DNA of 64,000 nt from Sporosarcina beigongshangi (GCF_016820535.1 NZ_JADHDY010000020.1:1-64000), one strand, 5' to 3'; shown: positions 31,829 through 43,309, counted from the stretch's first letter. The notes: generated by a model from the letters alone, not told the origin. Made by a program: numbers and translations.

Positions 31829-32045
31829 TAGTGTTCCTTACTGTTGCATGGAGGCAGGGATTGCGGCTGTAGCGCCGAACCGTGCAGGATTGTGGCCGCA
31901 CGCTTGGGCGCCGGACACTCATTGCCATCAAGTCTCCCACGTTTGGCGCCCCGGCAGAGAACCGGATCGCCCGGCCGCGGCACTAATTTGTTCCGGCGCA
32001 TCAGCCATGCGGGGCACCGGCACCGGGAGGGCCGTCCCAATTCGC

Positions 32046-32051
32046 TATTCT
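32046..32051 (+). promoter_or_regulatory. -10 box, leaderless PemK-like gene
   Basis: TATTCT is followed after 6 nt by the ATG at 32058. A transcription start would coincide with the start codon. Confidence 0.55.
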
Positions 32052-32057
32052 GGGGGC

Positions 32058-32669
32058 ATGTCTTCCACTTCCGACCGCATATTCAAGCTGCTTCGCTCCC
32101 TGGCTGGCGCACTGTTCAACCCCGGCAGCACCGCGCCGCCCAAGGCAGGGGCCGGCACACGGCCCGGCACCGGAACGGGCGGCCGTCCCGGCGCCAAGCC
32201 CGGCGCCCGGGGTGGCGCGCACCCGGGCGGGCGGGCGGCGTCGAACACCACCATCACCGGGCTGAGCACGGCGTATCCGGGTGATTTCACGGGAACCTCC
32301 ACCGTCACCTATGCGCCCAAGCCCGACGGCGCCGCGGACCCCGGGGAGATCGTGTGGACCTGGGTGCCGTATGAGGAGGACTACAGCCAAGGCAAGGACC
32401 GGCCGGTGCTGGTGGTGGGCCGCAACGGCAAGCGGCTGCTGGCCCTGATGCTCACGAGCAAGGACCACAGCAACGACCGGCGTGGCGACAACGACTATGT
32501 GGACATTGGAACCGGTTCCTGGGACAGGCAGGGCCGCCCCAGCGAGGTGAAGCTGGACCGGATCCTGCAGGTCTCCCCCGCCGACATGCGCCGCGAGGGC
32601 GCCATCCTGGATGCCAAGAGGTTCGGCGTTGTGGCTGCCGGGCTGCGCAAACGGCACGGCTGGAAGTGA
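32058..32669 (+). CDS. PemK/MazF-family protein
   Basis: This 203-residue protein has a PemK/MazF-like fold in its C-terminal half (about 95-200). It contains GEIVWTWVPYEEDYSQGKDRP (edge strand with the expected loop) and LLALMLTSKDHS. MazF relatives are mRNA-cutting toxins or, in other branches, non-toxic housekeeping proteins. The N-terminal half (about 20-75) is low-complexity Pro/Gly/Ala/Arg. I start it at the ATG at 32058; a longer frame upstream is unsupported. No antitoxin gene is seen beside it: the neighbours are lepA (divergent) and rpsT. A functional toxin is therefore doubtful. Confidence 0.72.
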   Translation: MSSTSDRIFKLLRSLAGALFNPGSTAPPKAGAGTRPGTGTGGRPGAKPGARGGAHPGGRAASNTTITGLSTAYPGDFTGTSTVTYAPKPDGAADPGEIVWTWVPYEEDYSQGKDRPVLVVGRNGKRLLALMLTSKDHSNDRRGDNDYVDIGTGSWDRQGRPSEVKLDRILQVSPADMRREGAILDAKRFGVVAAGLRKRHGWK

Positions 32670-32695
32670 AGGGCTCCGGCGGGGCCGCCATCTGG

Positions 32696-32701
32696 TAGAA
32701 T
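32696..32701 (+). promoter_or_regulatory. -10 box for rpsT
   Basis: TAGAAT, 26 nt after the PemK stop, is a good -10 hexamer. It would give a 5' leader of roughly 140 nt before rpsT. Confidence 0.55.
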
Positions 32702-32846
32702 TTTCACTTGTGTGTGTCCGTGCAGGTCGGCGGATGCAACAGCCTGGCCAGACGTTCACCATAATTCGAGCATCCCCACGCCGCTGTCGACGGTCAGGCT
32801 ACGCCCTCTACGACCGTATTTTCGTATCAAAAGAGAGTTAAACAAC

Positions 32847-33107
32847 GTGGCTAATATCAAGTCCCAGAAGAAGCGCATCCTGACCAACGAGAAGTCGCGC
32901 GTGCGCAACCTCGCCGTTCGTTCAGGCGTCAAGACCGCTATCCGTGCAGTAAACACGGCAGTGGCCGCAGGCGACAAGGATGCAGCTGCTGCCGCACTGG
33001 TGAATGCCGGCCGCAAGCTGGACAAGGCTGTCAGCAAGGGCGTCCTGCACGCCAACAACGCTGCCAACCGCAAGTCGGCCATCTCCAAGAAGGTTAACGC
33101 CCTCTAA
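32847..33107 (+). CDS. rpsT: 30S ribosomal protein S20
   Basis: S20 binds 16S rRNA in the small subunit body. The protein is 86 residues from the GTG at 32847, beginning [18 protein letters not shown], the classic S20 N-terminus. AGAGAG lies at ribosome-binding distance. Longer open frames upstream have no similarity. It is strongly basic and alpha-helical with many Ala. A strong hairpin follows. The long leader (about 140 nt) may hold autoregulation, but no structure was confirmed. Confidence 0.97.
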   Translation: MANIKSQKKRILTNEKSRVRNLAVRSGVKTAIRAVNTAVAAGDKDAAAAALVNAGRKLDKAVSKGVLHANNAANRKSAISKKVNAL

Positions 33108-33134
33108 GAGAAGCTGATCTGCTTCGCAACTCAA

Positions 33135-33170
33135 ACGCAGGGCCCCCGCCGGTTGGCGGGGGCCCTGCGT
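33135..33170 (+). terminator. Terminator after rpsT
   Basis: A perfect 16-bp stem (33135-33150 with 33155-33170) closes on the tetraloop GGTT and is followed by GTTTAAG. It lies 27 nt after the rpsT stop. Confidence 0.92.
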
Positions 33171-33225
33171 GTTTAAGTCCGGCCTCGGTGCAGGCGCGGG
33201 ACCGCTGGGGACGGCAGGAGCCGGG

Positions 33226-34236
33226 TCAGCGGCGGGCGGCCGTGGCGATCACCGTGACGGCACGCTCCACGGCAAACACCGGATCCTTGGCACCGCCCTT
33301 GACCTGGGCATCCGCCTCGGCCAGGACCTTGATGGCCTCAACAAGTGCCGGTCCGGTCCAATGGCCTGCGTCGCGGCGGGCCGCATCCACCTGCCAGGGC
33401 GCCATGCCGAGGTCGCGGGCCAGCTGGGCTGAGCCTCCGCGCATGCCAAAAACCTTGGCCACGGTGCGCACCTTCATGGCGAGGGCCGCCACGAGCGGCA
33501 CCGGGTCGACACCTGTGGCCAGGGCGTGGCGCAAGGTGGACAGGGCCACAGGTGCGTTGCCGGCGAGTGCGGCGTCGGCCACACGAAACGCCGTGGCCTC
33601 GACCCTGCCGCCGTAGTACTTGTCGACTTCGTCGGTGCCGACCATGCCGGTGGTGTCGGCGATCAGCTGCGAACACGCAGCCGCCAGCTCCGAAAGGTTG
33701 GCCCCCACCGCGGCGACCAGTGCGCGCACGGCCTGGGCATCAATGCGGCGCCTGGCCAGTTGGAACTCCGCGCCGACGAACTGGGCCTTGTCCTGGTCCT
33801 TCTTCAACGGCTGGCACTCGACCCGGGGGGCACCCAGGGCCTTGAGCGCGTCCAACAGCTTCTTGCCGCGCACCCCGCCGCCATGGATCAGCACGAGGGT
33901 CACGTCAGGGGCCGGGTCCTTGATGTAGGCAAGCGCGTCCTGCAGGAAATCGTCGTTCATGGCGGCCAGGCCGGACACTTCTATCAGCTTGGGCTCGCTG
34001 AACAGTGACGGGCTGGCGACCATGCCCAGGTGGCCCGCGCTGTACTGTCCGGCTTCCAGGCTGGTCAATTCCAGTTCAGGGTTCTGGGCGCGCAGTTTCC
34101 GGCGCACGTCGTCCAGGGCCCGGCTGGCCAGAAAGTCCTCCGGACCAAACAGCAGCACAACCGGGGCCAGCGGCACGTCGCGCCAATCGCCAGCCGCTGC
34201 GCCGGCACGTGATGTGGTCCTTGGCGCCGCACTCAC
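33226..34236 (-). CDS. holA: DNA polymerase III subunit delta
   Basis: HolA is the clamp-loader subunit that opens the beta sliding clamp. I start it at the GTG at 34236 (336 aa), preceded by AGGAAA at good spacing. A longer frame adds a Trp-rich stretch without sense. The N-terminal domain reads APVVLLFGPEDFLASRALDDV; the fold is AAA+-like without a Walker motif, as usual for delta. The C-terminal part has the typical helical collar. It lies downstream of comEC on the same strand, the usual comEA-comEC-holA order. Confidence 0.92.
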   Translation of the reverse strand: MSAAPRTTSRAGAAAGDWRDVPLAPVVLLFGPEDFLASRALDDVRRKLRAQNPELELTSLEAGQYSAGHLGMVASPSLFSEPKLIEVSGLAAMNDDFLQDALAYIKDPAPDVTLVLIHGGGVRGKKLLDALKALGAPRVECQPLKKDQDKAQFVGAEFQLARRRIDAQAVRALVAAVGANLSELAAACSQLIADTTGMVGTDEVDKYYGGRVEATAFRVADAALAGNAPVALSTLRHALATGVDPVPLVAALAMKVRTVAKVFGMRGGSAQLARDLGMAPWQVDAARRDAGHWTGPALVEAIKVLAEADAQVKGGAKDPVFAVERAVTVIATAARR

Positions 34237-34333
34237 GGCTGGTTTCCTGTCGTTGCAATATTCACAGCATCTACTGTGCCACCACCACCGGCTATTCCCA
34301 ACCCAGACCGCCCTGCGCAGCACCCGGCGACGT

Positions 34334-36139
34334 TCACAGCATCACCACGGCGGCACTCCAGCCCGCCGCCAGCAGGGCGGCCAGGGCCGCGAGCCCGGCA
34401 AAACCAAAGCGCTCCCTCCACCAGGGCGGCAACCATCCTGCCGCGACGCGCACTGCGGCGCGGGCCCGCTCCCTCTCCACGTACGCGAGCAGGGCCAGCA
34501 GGACGGCCGCGTCCATCACCGCCATGAGCACGGCACCCACGACGCCCTCGGGCCAGGGCAGGCTGGCGGCCGGCAGCGCCGACATCCACCTGGCGACGGC
34601 GGCGACCCACCAGGCGCCGGCACCGCTGACGGCAGCACAGAGTGAGGCCAGCGGCGGCACCACGACGGCGCACGCCATGCCGAGGGTGCCCACGGTGGTC
34701 ACGAGGGCAATGACGGGCGCCGCCAGCATATTGGCCGGCACCGTGTAGGGCGTCAACCGCGGCTGCAGCAGGACAATCACGGGCGCACAGAACAGCTGGG
34801 CGGCCAAGGGAACCGCGATGGCCTGGGCCAGCCACAGCGGCATCAACACCGACAGCCACCGCACGCACCGTTGCCCGACGAGGTAGAGGCCCAGGGTGGC
34901 AAGGACCGAGAGCACGAAGGCGTAGTCGGCGGACAGCCACGGATCGGACAGCAGGAGCAATACAATGCTGATCGACAGCAGCGCCCCAACCCGCTTGGGC
35001 CGCCCGCTGAGCAGTGCCATGGCACCGAGCCCTCCCATGACCGCGGCACGCAGCACACTGGGGTCCGGCCCCACCACCATGACAAAGGCAAGCAGCGCGG
35101 CAACGGAAACGGCAAACGCCGCATGGCGCGGAGTGCGGACGGAGCGCAGCCCCAGCATGATGGTGGCGAGAATCAAGGTGCAGTTGGCTCCGCTGACGGC
35201 TGTCAGGTGGGTCAGGCCCACGGTCTTCATGGAGTCGTTCAGTGCTGTCGGCATGCCGCTGCGCTCCCCCATGACCATTCCGGGCAGCAGTGCGGCAGTG
35301 TCGGGCGAACTGTCCTGCCAGATACCCTTCGCGGCCGCTATCCAGCTGCTGCGCACGGCCGCAACCGCCAACGGGCCGTTGCCCGCCGAGCCGGGGGCCG
35401 GCAGCGGCTTGGTGCCGGGGCGCAACGTGCCGATCCGGCCTGCGTCAGCGGCACCTCCCTGGACGGCACCCAAGACAACGCTGCCGGCGGTTCCCACGAT
35501 CTGCCCCTGGCGGACGGATTGCCAAGCCTGGCCGGCAACGACCTGGACCGGCAGGCGGCCCGAGGCAGTCCGTCCGCCCGCGGCGGCGTGGATGATGACG
35601 GCATCGAACATAAACCTGGGCGGACCGTTTCCGCCCTGCAACCTGCGGGGTGTGGTGCCCACTTCAAGGGTCACGGCTGCACTGGTGTCGGCGGCGACGG
35701 TTTGGGCCAGTGCGGATGCAGCCCCTGTGTGGGCGCGCAGTCCCACAACCGCGAGCACGGCAAGGGCACAGCAGCCCGCCAGCAGAAACGTGGCCCCCAG
35801 GCGCCGGCCGCGGCGCCCGGCCTTCCGGCCCGCAACGAAGCAGGACGCGGCAACGGAGAACAGCACCAGGGCCGGAAGCAGCCTGGGGAGCGGTCCGCCG
35901 GGGACAGCCGTGGCCAGCGCCGCGGTCAGCCAGACGGCAGCCACCGTGGGCAGCAGGCGCAGGTCGGGGCGCAGGTGCTCCGCTCTGCCGGCCTGTTCGT
36001 CGCGGGCGGCTGCAAGCCGCCTGTGCAGCTCTGCAAGCTGCCGGCGCCAGCGTCTCCGGCGGTTGAGCGGCGGGGCCGTGGCGGGACCACCCACGGCCGC
36101 GTCGACGAACCGCGCCCAGCGGGGTTCGTGCAGCCTCAT
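34334..36139 (-). CDS. comEC: ComEC/Rec2 competence protein lacking C-terminal MBL domain
   Basis: ComEC forms the inner-membrane channel for single-stranded DNA during natural transformation. I start it at the ATG at 36139 (601 aa). The N-terminal part has about three helices and a DUF4131-like soluble domain (about 110-260). The competence domain (about 295-530) carries GLTHLTAVSGANCTLI and DPWLSADYAFVLSVLATLGL. The protein ends in a membrane segment (AGLAALAALLAAGWSAAVV). The C-terminal metallo-beta-lactamase domain found in most ComEC proteins is absent, and no frame downstream supplies it. The gene lies 10 nt after comEA. Confidence 0.88.
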   Translation of the reverse strand: MRLHEPRWARFVDAAVGGPATAPPLNRRRRWRRQLAELHRRLAAARDEQAGRAEHLRPDLRLLPTVAAVWLTAALATAVPGGPLPRLLPALVLFSVAASCFVAGRKAGRRGRRLGATFLLAGCCALAVLAVVGLRAHTGAASALAQTVAADTSAAVTLEVGTTPRRLQGGNGPPRFMFDAVIIHAAAGGRTASGRLPVQVVAGQAWQSVRQGQIVGTAGSVVLGAVQGGAADAGRIGTLRPGTKPLPAPGSAGNGPLAVAAVRSSWIAAAKGIWQDSSPDTAALLPGMVMGERSGMPTALNDSMKTVGLTHLTAVSGANCTLILATIMLGLRSVRTPRHAAFAVSVAALLAFVMVVGPDPSVLRAAVMGGLGAMALLSGRPKRVGALLSISIVLLLLSDPWLSADYAFVLSVLATLGLYLVGQRCVRWLSVLMPLWLAQAIAVPLAAQLFCAPVIVLLQPRLTPYTVPANMLAAPVIALVTTVGTLGMACAVVVPPLASLCAAVSGAGAWWVAAVARWMSALPAASLPWPEGVVGAVLMAVMDAAVLLALLAYVERERARAAVRVAAGWLPPWWRERFGFAGLAALAALLAAGWSAAVVML

Positions 36140-36149
36140 GGCGGGCCCG

Positions 36150-37067
36150 TCACGAGACCGCCACCAGGCTGCGGATGTTCTCCAGCAGCTTGGCCCCGAT
36201 GCCGGGAACGGCGTCCAGCGCGTCCACGGAGGAAAACGGCCCGTGCCCTGTGCGCCAGGCAACGATCCGTTCCGCCAGGACCGGCCCGATGCCGGGGAGC
36301 ACGTCCAGGTCCCCGGCCGTGGCAGTGTTGAGGTTGATGGGCCCAGGGGGTGCCGCCGCCCCTGCGCCGCCGGCGTCCCCGCCCGACGTGCCCGGGGCAG
36401 CCGCGCCGATTCCGGGGTTTTTTTGCGGGTTGGCCGCCTGCTCCTGGGTCAGCACCACTATTTGTTCGCCGTCGCTGACGGGGGCGGCGAGGTTCAAGGC
36501 GGCAAGTGCGGCCGTTGGCAGGGCGCCGCCGGCCGCCTCGACCGCCTGGAAGACACGGCTGCCATTTCCCAGCACAAACACGCCGGGGTGGTTGACCGCA
36601 CCCACGACGTGGACCAGCAGCCCGCTCCCCGATGCCATGGCACCGCCCGTTCCCGGAGACGGTTCCATGCCGGGGTTGGCGGCATCCACTCCCCCGGCGG
36701 CGCCCCCTGCGGCCGCGCCCGCTCCAGGCGTGGCGTCGCGCTCCCCACCGGCAGCGGCCCCGTCCTCCTGCGCTGCTGTTCCGCCAACCATGGGAGGAAC
36801 TGTGACGGCTGCGGCACCCGCCGTGCCCCGCACCGCGGACACCCCCTGCACCCCTGCGGCCTCGAGCCACAGCACGCCCAGTGCGGCCGCCAGTATCGCC
36901 AGCACCACGACGAGTGCCCGAAGTGAGACGACCCAGCGCGGGCCGCGCATCCTGCCGCCAGCCCCGGCTGACGAACCCGGGGTCCAGGGCGCGCCGGTCC
37001 GCCGCCCGCCCCCACCGGCGGGCGGGGCCTCCGGGGGCCAGCTGAATTCATCGCCTGTGCCGCTCAT
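36150..37067 (-). CDS. comEA: ComEA-type helix-hairpin-helix DNA-binding protein
   Basis: ComEA binds incoming DNA outside the membrane during transformation. From the ATG at 37067 it is 305 residues; a GTG at 37103 would add 12. Neither has a strong ribosome site. A Pro/Gly-rich cytoplasmic start is followed by one membrane helix (about 48-68). A Gly/Ala-rich linker leads to an SLBB domain (HVVGAVNHPGVFVLGNGSR, about 155-225). The C-terminal helix-hairpin-helix pair reads LPGIGPVLAERIVAWR and VPGIGAKLLENI. comEC follows at once. Confidence 0.92.
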   Translation of the reverse strand: MSGTGDEFSWPPEAPPAGGGGRRTGAPWTPGSSAGAGGRMRGPRWVVSLRALVVVLAILAAALGVLWLEAAGVQGVSAVRGTAGAAAVTVPPMVGGTAAQEDGAAAGGERDATPGAGAAAGGAAGGVDAANPGMEPSPGTGGAMASGSGLLVHVVGAVNHPGVFVLGNGSRVFQAVEAAGGALPTAALAALNLAAPVSDGEQIVVLTQEQAANPQKNPGIGAAAPGTSGGDAGGAGAAAPPGPINLNTATAGDLDVLPGIGPVLAERIVAWRTGHGPFSSVDALDAVPGIGAKLLENIRSLVAVS

Positions 37068-37124
37068 GCAGCCACGGTAGGCCTTCCGGAGGACCCCTGC
37101 CACGGCACGGGGCCCGTTTGTGGA

Positions 37125-38174
37125 CTACCCGGCGTCGGGCTCTTCCTGTGGAGGAATGAGTGCGTCGGCAACCACCACAACCAGCACGCCGAGGCCTGCA
37201 TGGGCGGCCAGCACCGCCGGCAGGCGGGTCAGTGCAGCCGCTGCAAGTCCCGGGGAGCCGGCCTCGAGGGACTCCCCCAACGCCAGCGCCTGGGCCTCGT
37301 TGCCAAAGTGGTGGATGCTGATCTGCGCGGCGTCCGGGCCCCGCCCGTTGATGTCGGCGGCCGCGAGTTCCTGGAGCCGGGCCACCGCCTTGGCCGCGGA
37401 GCGCACCTTTTCCAAGGGAACGATGGCACCGTCCCTGATGCCCAGGAGCGGCTTGATGTCAAGGACCGTACCCAGCCACGAGGAGGCCATGCTGATGCGC
37501 CCGCCGCGGCGCAGCTGTTCCAGGCTTGGAACATAGAAGTAGGTGTTGGTGGCCTCCAGCGCGCGGTTGCACGACTGCACAACCACCGGGACGCCGTGCC
37601 CCAGGAGTGAGGCCGCAACGGCTGCCTGCACGCCCGTACCCTGCGCCATGCCGACCGTGCCGGAATTGAGCACATGGACGGGAATTGGCGAACGCTCGGC
37701 ACCCAGCATGGCGGCCTCAAGGGTGCCGGAGAGCTTGGTTGAGAGGTGGAGTGAGACGATCTCCTCAAAACCGGCCGCTGCGGCCAGCTTGTAGGCCCGT
37801 TCAAACTGCCCTGGTGACGGGCGGGAGGTCTTGACCGGTTTCCCGGAGGCCAGGGCGAGGGAGATGTGCGTTTCCAGCTCCTCATCGTCATCTGAGTAGA
37901 CGTTGTCGGCGATGATGACGGGAATGGGCACCACCGTCAGCAGGCCCGGAACCGGGATTCCGGCCACCCATTCGGGGGGCAGGGCCGCTGCGGAATCGGT
38001 CACGACGGCGATGCGCGGCCGGGGCGGGGCGCTCATCTCCGGCTCAGGCTGGGCTGGTTTTGGCCGCATGCGTCCCACCCGCTGGCGCAGCCAGGTGCGG
38101 GCGCCGGCCTTCACGGGCACGGCATCAGCCCCGCCTGCGCCGCCCTTGCCGGGCGCGGCGTCTTGCTCGTTCAT
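37125..38174 (-). CDS. DegV family fatty-acid-binding protein
   Basis: DegV (FakB-type) proteins bind fatty acids and present them to the kinase FakA. The 349-residue protein starts at the ATG at 38174, with GAGGGG 9 nt upstream; an ATG at 38183 is too near that site. The first 75 residues are a basic, low-complexity extension. The DegV domain then begins PRIAVVTDSAAALPPEW, with the Asp-Ser pair typical of the family. Later come SRPSPGQFERAY and LHLSTKLSGTLEAA. No FakA gene is in the window. It lies 103 nt after leuS, beyond a terminator. Confidence 0.9.
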   Translation of the reverse strand: MNEQDAAPGKGGAGGADAVPVKAGARTWLRQRVGRMRPKPAQPEPEMSAPPRPRIAVVTDSAAALPPEWVAGIPVPGLLTVVPIPVIIADNVYSDDDEELETHISLALASGKPVKTSRPSPGQFERAYKLAAAAGFEEIVSLHLSTKLSGTLEAAMLGAERSPIPVHVLNSGTVGMAQGTGVQAAVAASLLGHGVPVVVQSCNRALEATNTYFYVPSLEQLRRGGRISMASSWLGTVLDIKPLLGIRDGAIVPLEKVRSAAKAVARLQELAAADINGRGPDAAQISIHHFGNEAQALALGESLEAGSPGLAAAALTRLPAVLAAHAGLGVLVVVVADALIPPQEEPDAG

Positions 38175-38221
38175 GGCGTTCATCCCCTCACAAAAACCCT
38201 TGGCGGGCCGGCGCAACACGC

Positions 38222-38256
38222 AAAAGTGCCCTGCCCGTGCGGGCGAGGGCACTCTT
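38222..38256 (-). terminator. Terminator after leuS
   Basis: A long GC stem (from about 38222 to 38256, perfect over AGTGCCCT and the inner GCCCG/CGGGC) ends on the minus strand in TTTTG. It separates leuS from degV. Confidence 0.85.
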
Positions 38257-38277
38257 GCGCGGTGGCTCTCGCGCTGC

Positions 38278-40782
<2,505 letters not shown>

Positions 40783-40833
40783 GTACCCTGCCTTTTCATT
40801 CATCAATGGCTTCTTGCACTTTCCCCACCCGTT

Positions 40834-40865
40834 ACACACAAAAGCCCCTCGACTCAGCAAGGGGC
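40834..40865 (-). terminator. Attenuator-like terminator in leuS leader
   Basis: A 6-bp GC stem (40844-40849 with 40860-40865) is followed on the minus strand by TTTTGTGTGT. It lies between the leucine leader peptide and leuS. Within it, TTGCT (40856-40860) is complementary to AGCAA at 40877-40881 just after the peptide stop, which could form a competing antiterminator stem. Confidence 0.65.
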
Positions 40866-40886
40866 GCGCCGCGGTGTTGCTCGCGG

Positions 40887-40913
40887 CTAGGTAAGAAGGA
40901 GGAAAATATGCAC
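40887..40913 (-). CDS. leuS leader peptide, MHIFLLLT
   Basis: The eight-codon frame starts at GTG and ends at TAG, with three consecutive leucine codons CTC CTT CTT near its end. An in-frame TAA sits four codons upstream, so no longer version exists. AAGGGG overlaps the start, closer than usual, which leaves the start uncertain (ATT at 40905-40907 has better spacing). A hairpin with a T run follows before leuS. The layout is that of a classical amino-acid attenuator. Confidence 0.65.
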   Translation of the reverse strand: MHIFLLLT

Positions 40914-40934
40914 CCCCTTACTTTACCGCACTTA

Positions 40935-40993
40935 AAGTACGACGGCGGGAGCCCACCTTTTGCTGCAAAAGGTGGCCTGCCGCCGTCGTGCTT
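40935..40993 (-). terminator. Long hairpin after glpK
   Basis: This 59-nt near-perfect hairpin has outer arms 40935-40948 and 40980-40993 (one G-T) and an inner perfect 9-bp stem (40953-40961 with 40967-40975). On the minus strand it is followed by TACTTTAAG. It lies 10 nt after the glpK stop and separates it from the leuS leader. Confidence 0.85.
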
Positions 40994-41002
40994 CATGCCT
41001 TG

Positions 41003-42517
41003 TTACTTGACGTCCTCGTCAACCCAGTCCATGGACTTGGTGACGGCCTTCTTCCAGAGGCGCATCTGGCGGTCGCGCTCGGCGACGTCCATCTGCGGTT
41101 CCCAGCGCTTGTCCTCGGACCAGTTGCTGGAGAGTTCGCCCAGGTCCTTCCAGAAGCCGACGGCCAGGCCGGCCGCGTAGGCTGCGCCGAGGGCCGTGGT
41201 TTCGGTGACCTTCGGGCGGATGACCGGGACGCCGAGGATGTCCGCCTGGAACTGCATCAGCGCATCGTTGGCGACCATTCCGCCGTCGACCTTCAACTCG
41301 GTCAGGTCAACACCGGAGTCGGCGTTGACTGCGTCGAGCACCTCGCGGGTCTGGAAGGCCGTGGCCTCCAGTGCGGCCCGGGCAATGTGATTCTTGTTCA
41401 CAAAGCGGGTCAGGCCCACGATGGCACCGCGGGCGTCTGCACGCCAGTACGGGGCGAAGAGGCCGGAGAACGCGGGGACGATGTAGACGCCGCCGTTGTC
41501 CTCGACCGCTGCGGCCAGTTCCTCCACCTCGGGGGCGGACTTGATCATGCCGATGTTGTCGCGCAGCCACTGGATGAGCGAGCCGGTGACGGCGATGGAG
41601 CCCTCAAGCGCGTAGTGCGGTGCGGCGTCGCCGAGCTTGTAGCCAAGCGTGGTGAGCAGCCCGTTCTTCGAGTGGACGATTTCCTCGCCCGTGTTGAAGA
41701 TCAGGAAGCAGCCCGTGCCGTAGGTGTTCTTGGCCTCGCCCGTGCCGAACGCGGCCTGGCCGAAGGTTGCGGCCTGCTGGTCGCCCAGGATGCCGGCAAC
41801 CGGAACCTCGCGCAGCAGCTGGCTGCCGTGCACGTGGCCGTAGACCTCGGAGGAGGACTTGATGGCCGGCATCATGGACTTCGGGACGCCGAAAACGGCA
41901 AGGATTTCCTCGTCCCACTGAAGGGTTTCAAGGTCCATGAACAAGGTGCGGGAGGCGTTGGTCACATCGGTGATGTGGACGCCGCCGTCGACTCCGCCGG
42001 TCAGGTTCCAGGTGACCCAGCTGTCGGTGTTGCCGAACAGCAGGTCCCCGGCCTCGGCCTTGGCGCGGGCGCCTTCAACGTTGTCCAGGATCCACTTGAT
42101 CTTGGTGCCGGAGAAGTAGGTGGCCAGCGGCAGGCCCACCTTGGCCTTGAAGCGCTCCACGCCGCCGTCTGCCGCGAGCTCGTCGACGATGTCCTGGGTG
42201 CGTGTGTCCTGCCAGACAATGGCGTTGTACACGGGGACGCCGGTGTTTTTGTCCCAGACGACGGCGGTTTCGCGCTGGTTTGTGATGCCCACGCCCACGA
42301 TGTCATGGCGGGTCAGGTTGGCCTGGGCCAGTGCCGTGCCGATGACCTCGCGGGTGTTGTTCCAGATTTCCGCGGCGTCGTGCTCCACCCATCCGGCCTT
42401 GGGGAAGATCTGCTCGTGCTCCAGCTGGCCGGTTGAGACGATGTTGCCGTCGTGGTCAAACACGATGGCGCGGCTGCTGGTGGTTCCTTGGTCAATTGCA
42501 ATTACATACTGAGACAT
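41003..42517 (-). CDS. glpK: Glycerol kinase
   Basis: GlpK phosphorylates glycerol with ATP to glycerol-3-phosphate. From the ATG at 42517, with AAAGGAAA upstream, it is 504 residues. The N-terminal FGGY-family motif [15 protein letters not shown] is at 6-20. The C-terminal FGGY region has [20 protein letters not shown]. It lies 51 nt after glpF on the same strand. A long hairpin ends the operon. Confidence 0.97.
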   Translation of the reverse strand: MSQYVIAIDQGTTSSRAIVFDHDGNIVSTGQLEHEQIFPKAGWVEHDAAEIWNNTREVIGTALAQANLTRHDIVGVGITNQRETAVVWDKNTGVPVYNAIVWQDTRTQDIVDELAADGGVERFKAKVGLPLATYFSGTKIKWILDNVEGARAKAEAGDLLFGNTDSWVTWNLTGGVDGGVHITDVTNASRTLFMDLETLQWDEEILAVFGVPKSMMPAIKSSSEVYGHVHGSQLLREVPVAGILGDQQAATFGQAAFGTGEAKNTYGTGCFLIFNTGEEIVHSKNGLLTTLGYKLGDAAPHYALEGSIAVTGSLIQWLRDNIGMIKSAPEVEELAAAVEDNGGVYIVPAFSGLFAPYWRADARGAIVGLTRFVNKNHIARAALEATAFQTREVLDAVNADSGVDLTELKVDGGMVANDALMQFQADILGVPVIRPKVTETTALGAAYAAGLAVGFWKDLGELSSNWSEDKRWEPQMDVAERDRQMRLWKKAVTKSMDWVDEDVK

Positions 42518-42568
42518 CTTTGTTTCCTTTGCTTGTTCGATGACAGCCGCACTCATGCGGCGATGAAC

Positions 42569-43309
42569 TTACTTGACGAGCAGCGGCATCCACTGTGAGC
42601 ACAAGCCGGCGAGAACGCCACCGATGACCGGGCCCACAACGGGGACCCAAGCGTAGCTCCAGTCGCTGGAACCCTTGCCCTTGATGGGCAGGAGCGCGTG
42701 GGCGATGCGGGGTCCAAGGTCACGGGCAGGGTTGATGGCGTATCCGGTGGGACCACCAAGGGACGCGCCGATACCGACGACGAGCAAGGCAACCGGCAGC
42801 GGACCTAGGCCTGCGGCACCCTTGCCGAACATCAGGATCACAAACACCAGGACAAAGGTGCCGATGACCTCGGTTGCCACGTTCCAGCCGTAGCTGCGGA
42901 TGGCAGGTCCTGTGGAGAACACGCCCAATTTGGTGGCGGCGTCAGGTTCGCCATCGAAGTGCTGCTTGTAGGCCACCCAGCAGACGACCGCGCCGATGAA
43001 GGCGCCCAGCAATTCGCCGCCAAAGTAGGTGAAGATGGATGCGGCGTCGACCGGGATGCCCGGAACAAATTCCTTCGCTCCGCTGGACACCACGCCCAGG
43101 GTTACTGCGGGGTTGAGGTGTGCGCCGGACTTTGCTGCGACGAAGACACCGGCCATGACGGCCAAGCCCCAGCCCCAGTTGACGAGCAGAAAACCGCCGG
43201 CGTTGCCTTTGGTTCCCTTAAGGGCGACGTTTGCGACGACGCCACAGCCCAGAAGGGTGAGCATCATCGTTCCCATCACCTCGGACAGGAACACAATTCC
43301 AAGAGACAT
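42569..43309 (-). CDS. glpF: Glycerol uptake facilitator (aquaglyceroporin)
   Basis: GlpF is a MIP-family membrane channel that lets glycerol enter by diffusion. From the ATG at 43309, with GGAG 7 nt upstream, it is 246 residues. The two channel motifs are clear: AHLNPAVTLG near 67-76 and GYAINPARDLGPR near 196-208. Six membrane helices are apparent. It sits between glpD and glpK. Confidence 0.96.
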   Translation of the reverse strand: MSLGIVFLSEVMGTMMLTLLGCGVVANVALKGTKGNAGGFLLVNWGWGLAVMAGVFVAAKSGAHLNPAVTLGVVSSGAKEFVPGIPVDAASIFTYFGGELLGAFIGAVVCWVAYKQHFDGEPDAATKLGVFSTGPAIRSYGWNVATEVIGTFVLVFVILMFGKGAAGLGPLPVALLVVGIGASLGGPTGYAINPARDLGPRIAHALLPIKGKGSSDWSYAWVPVVGPVIGGVLAGLCSQWMPLLVK

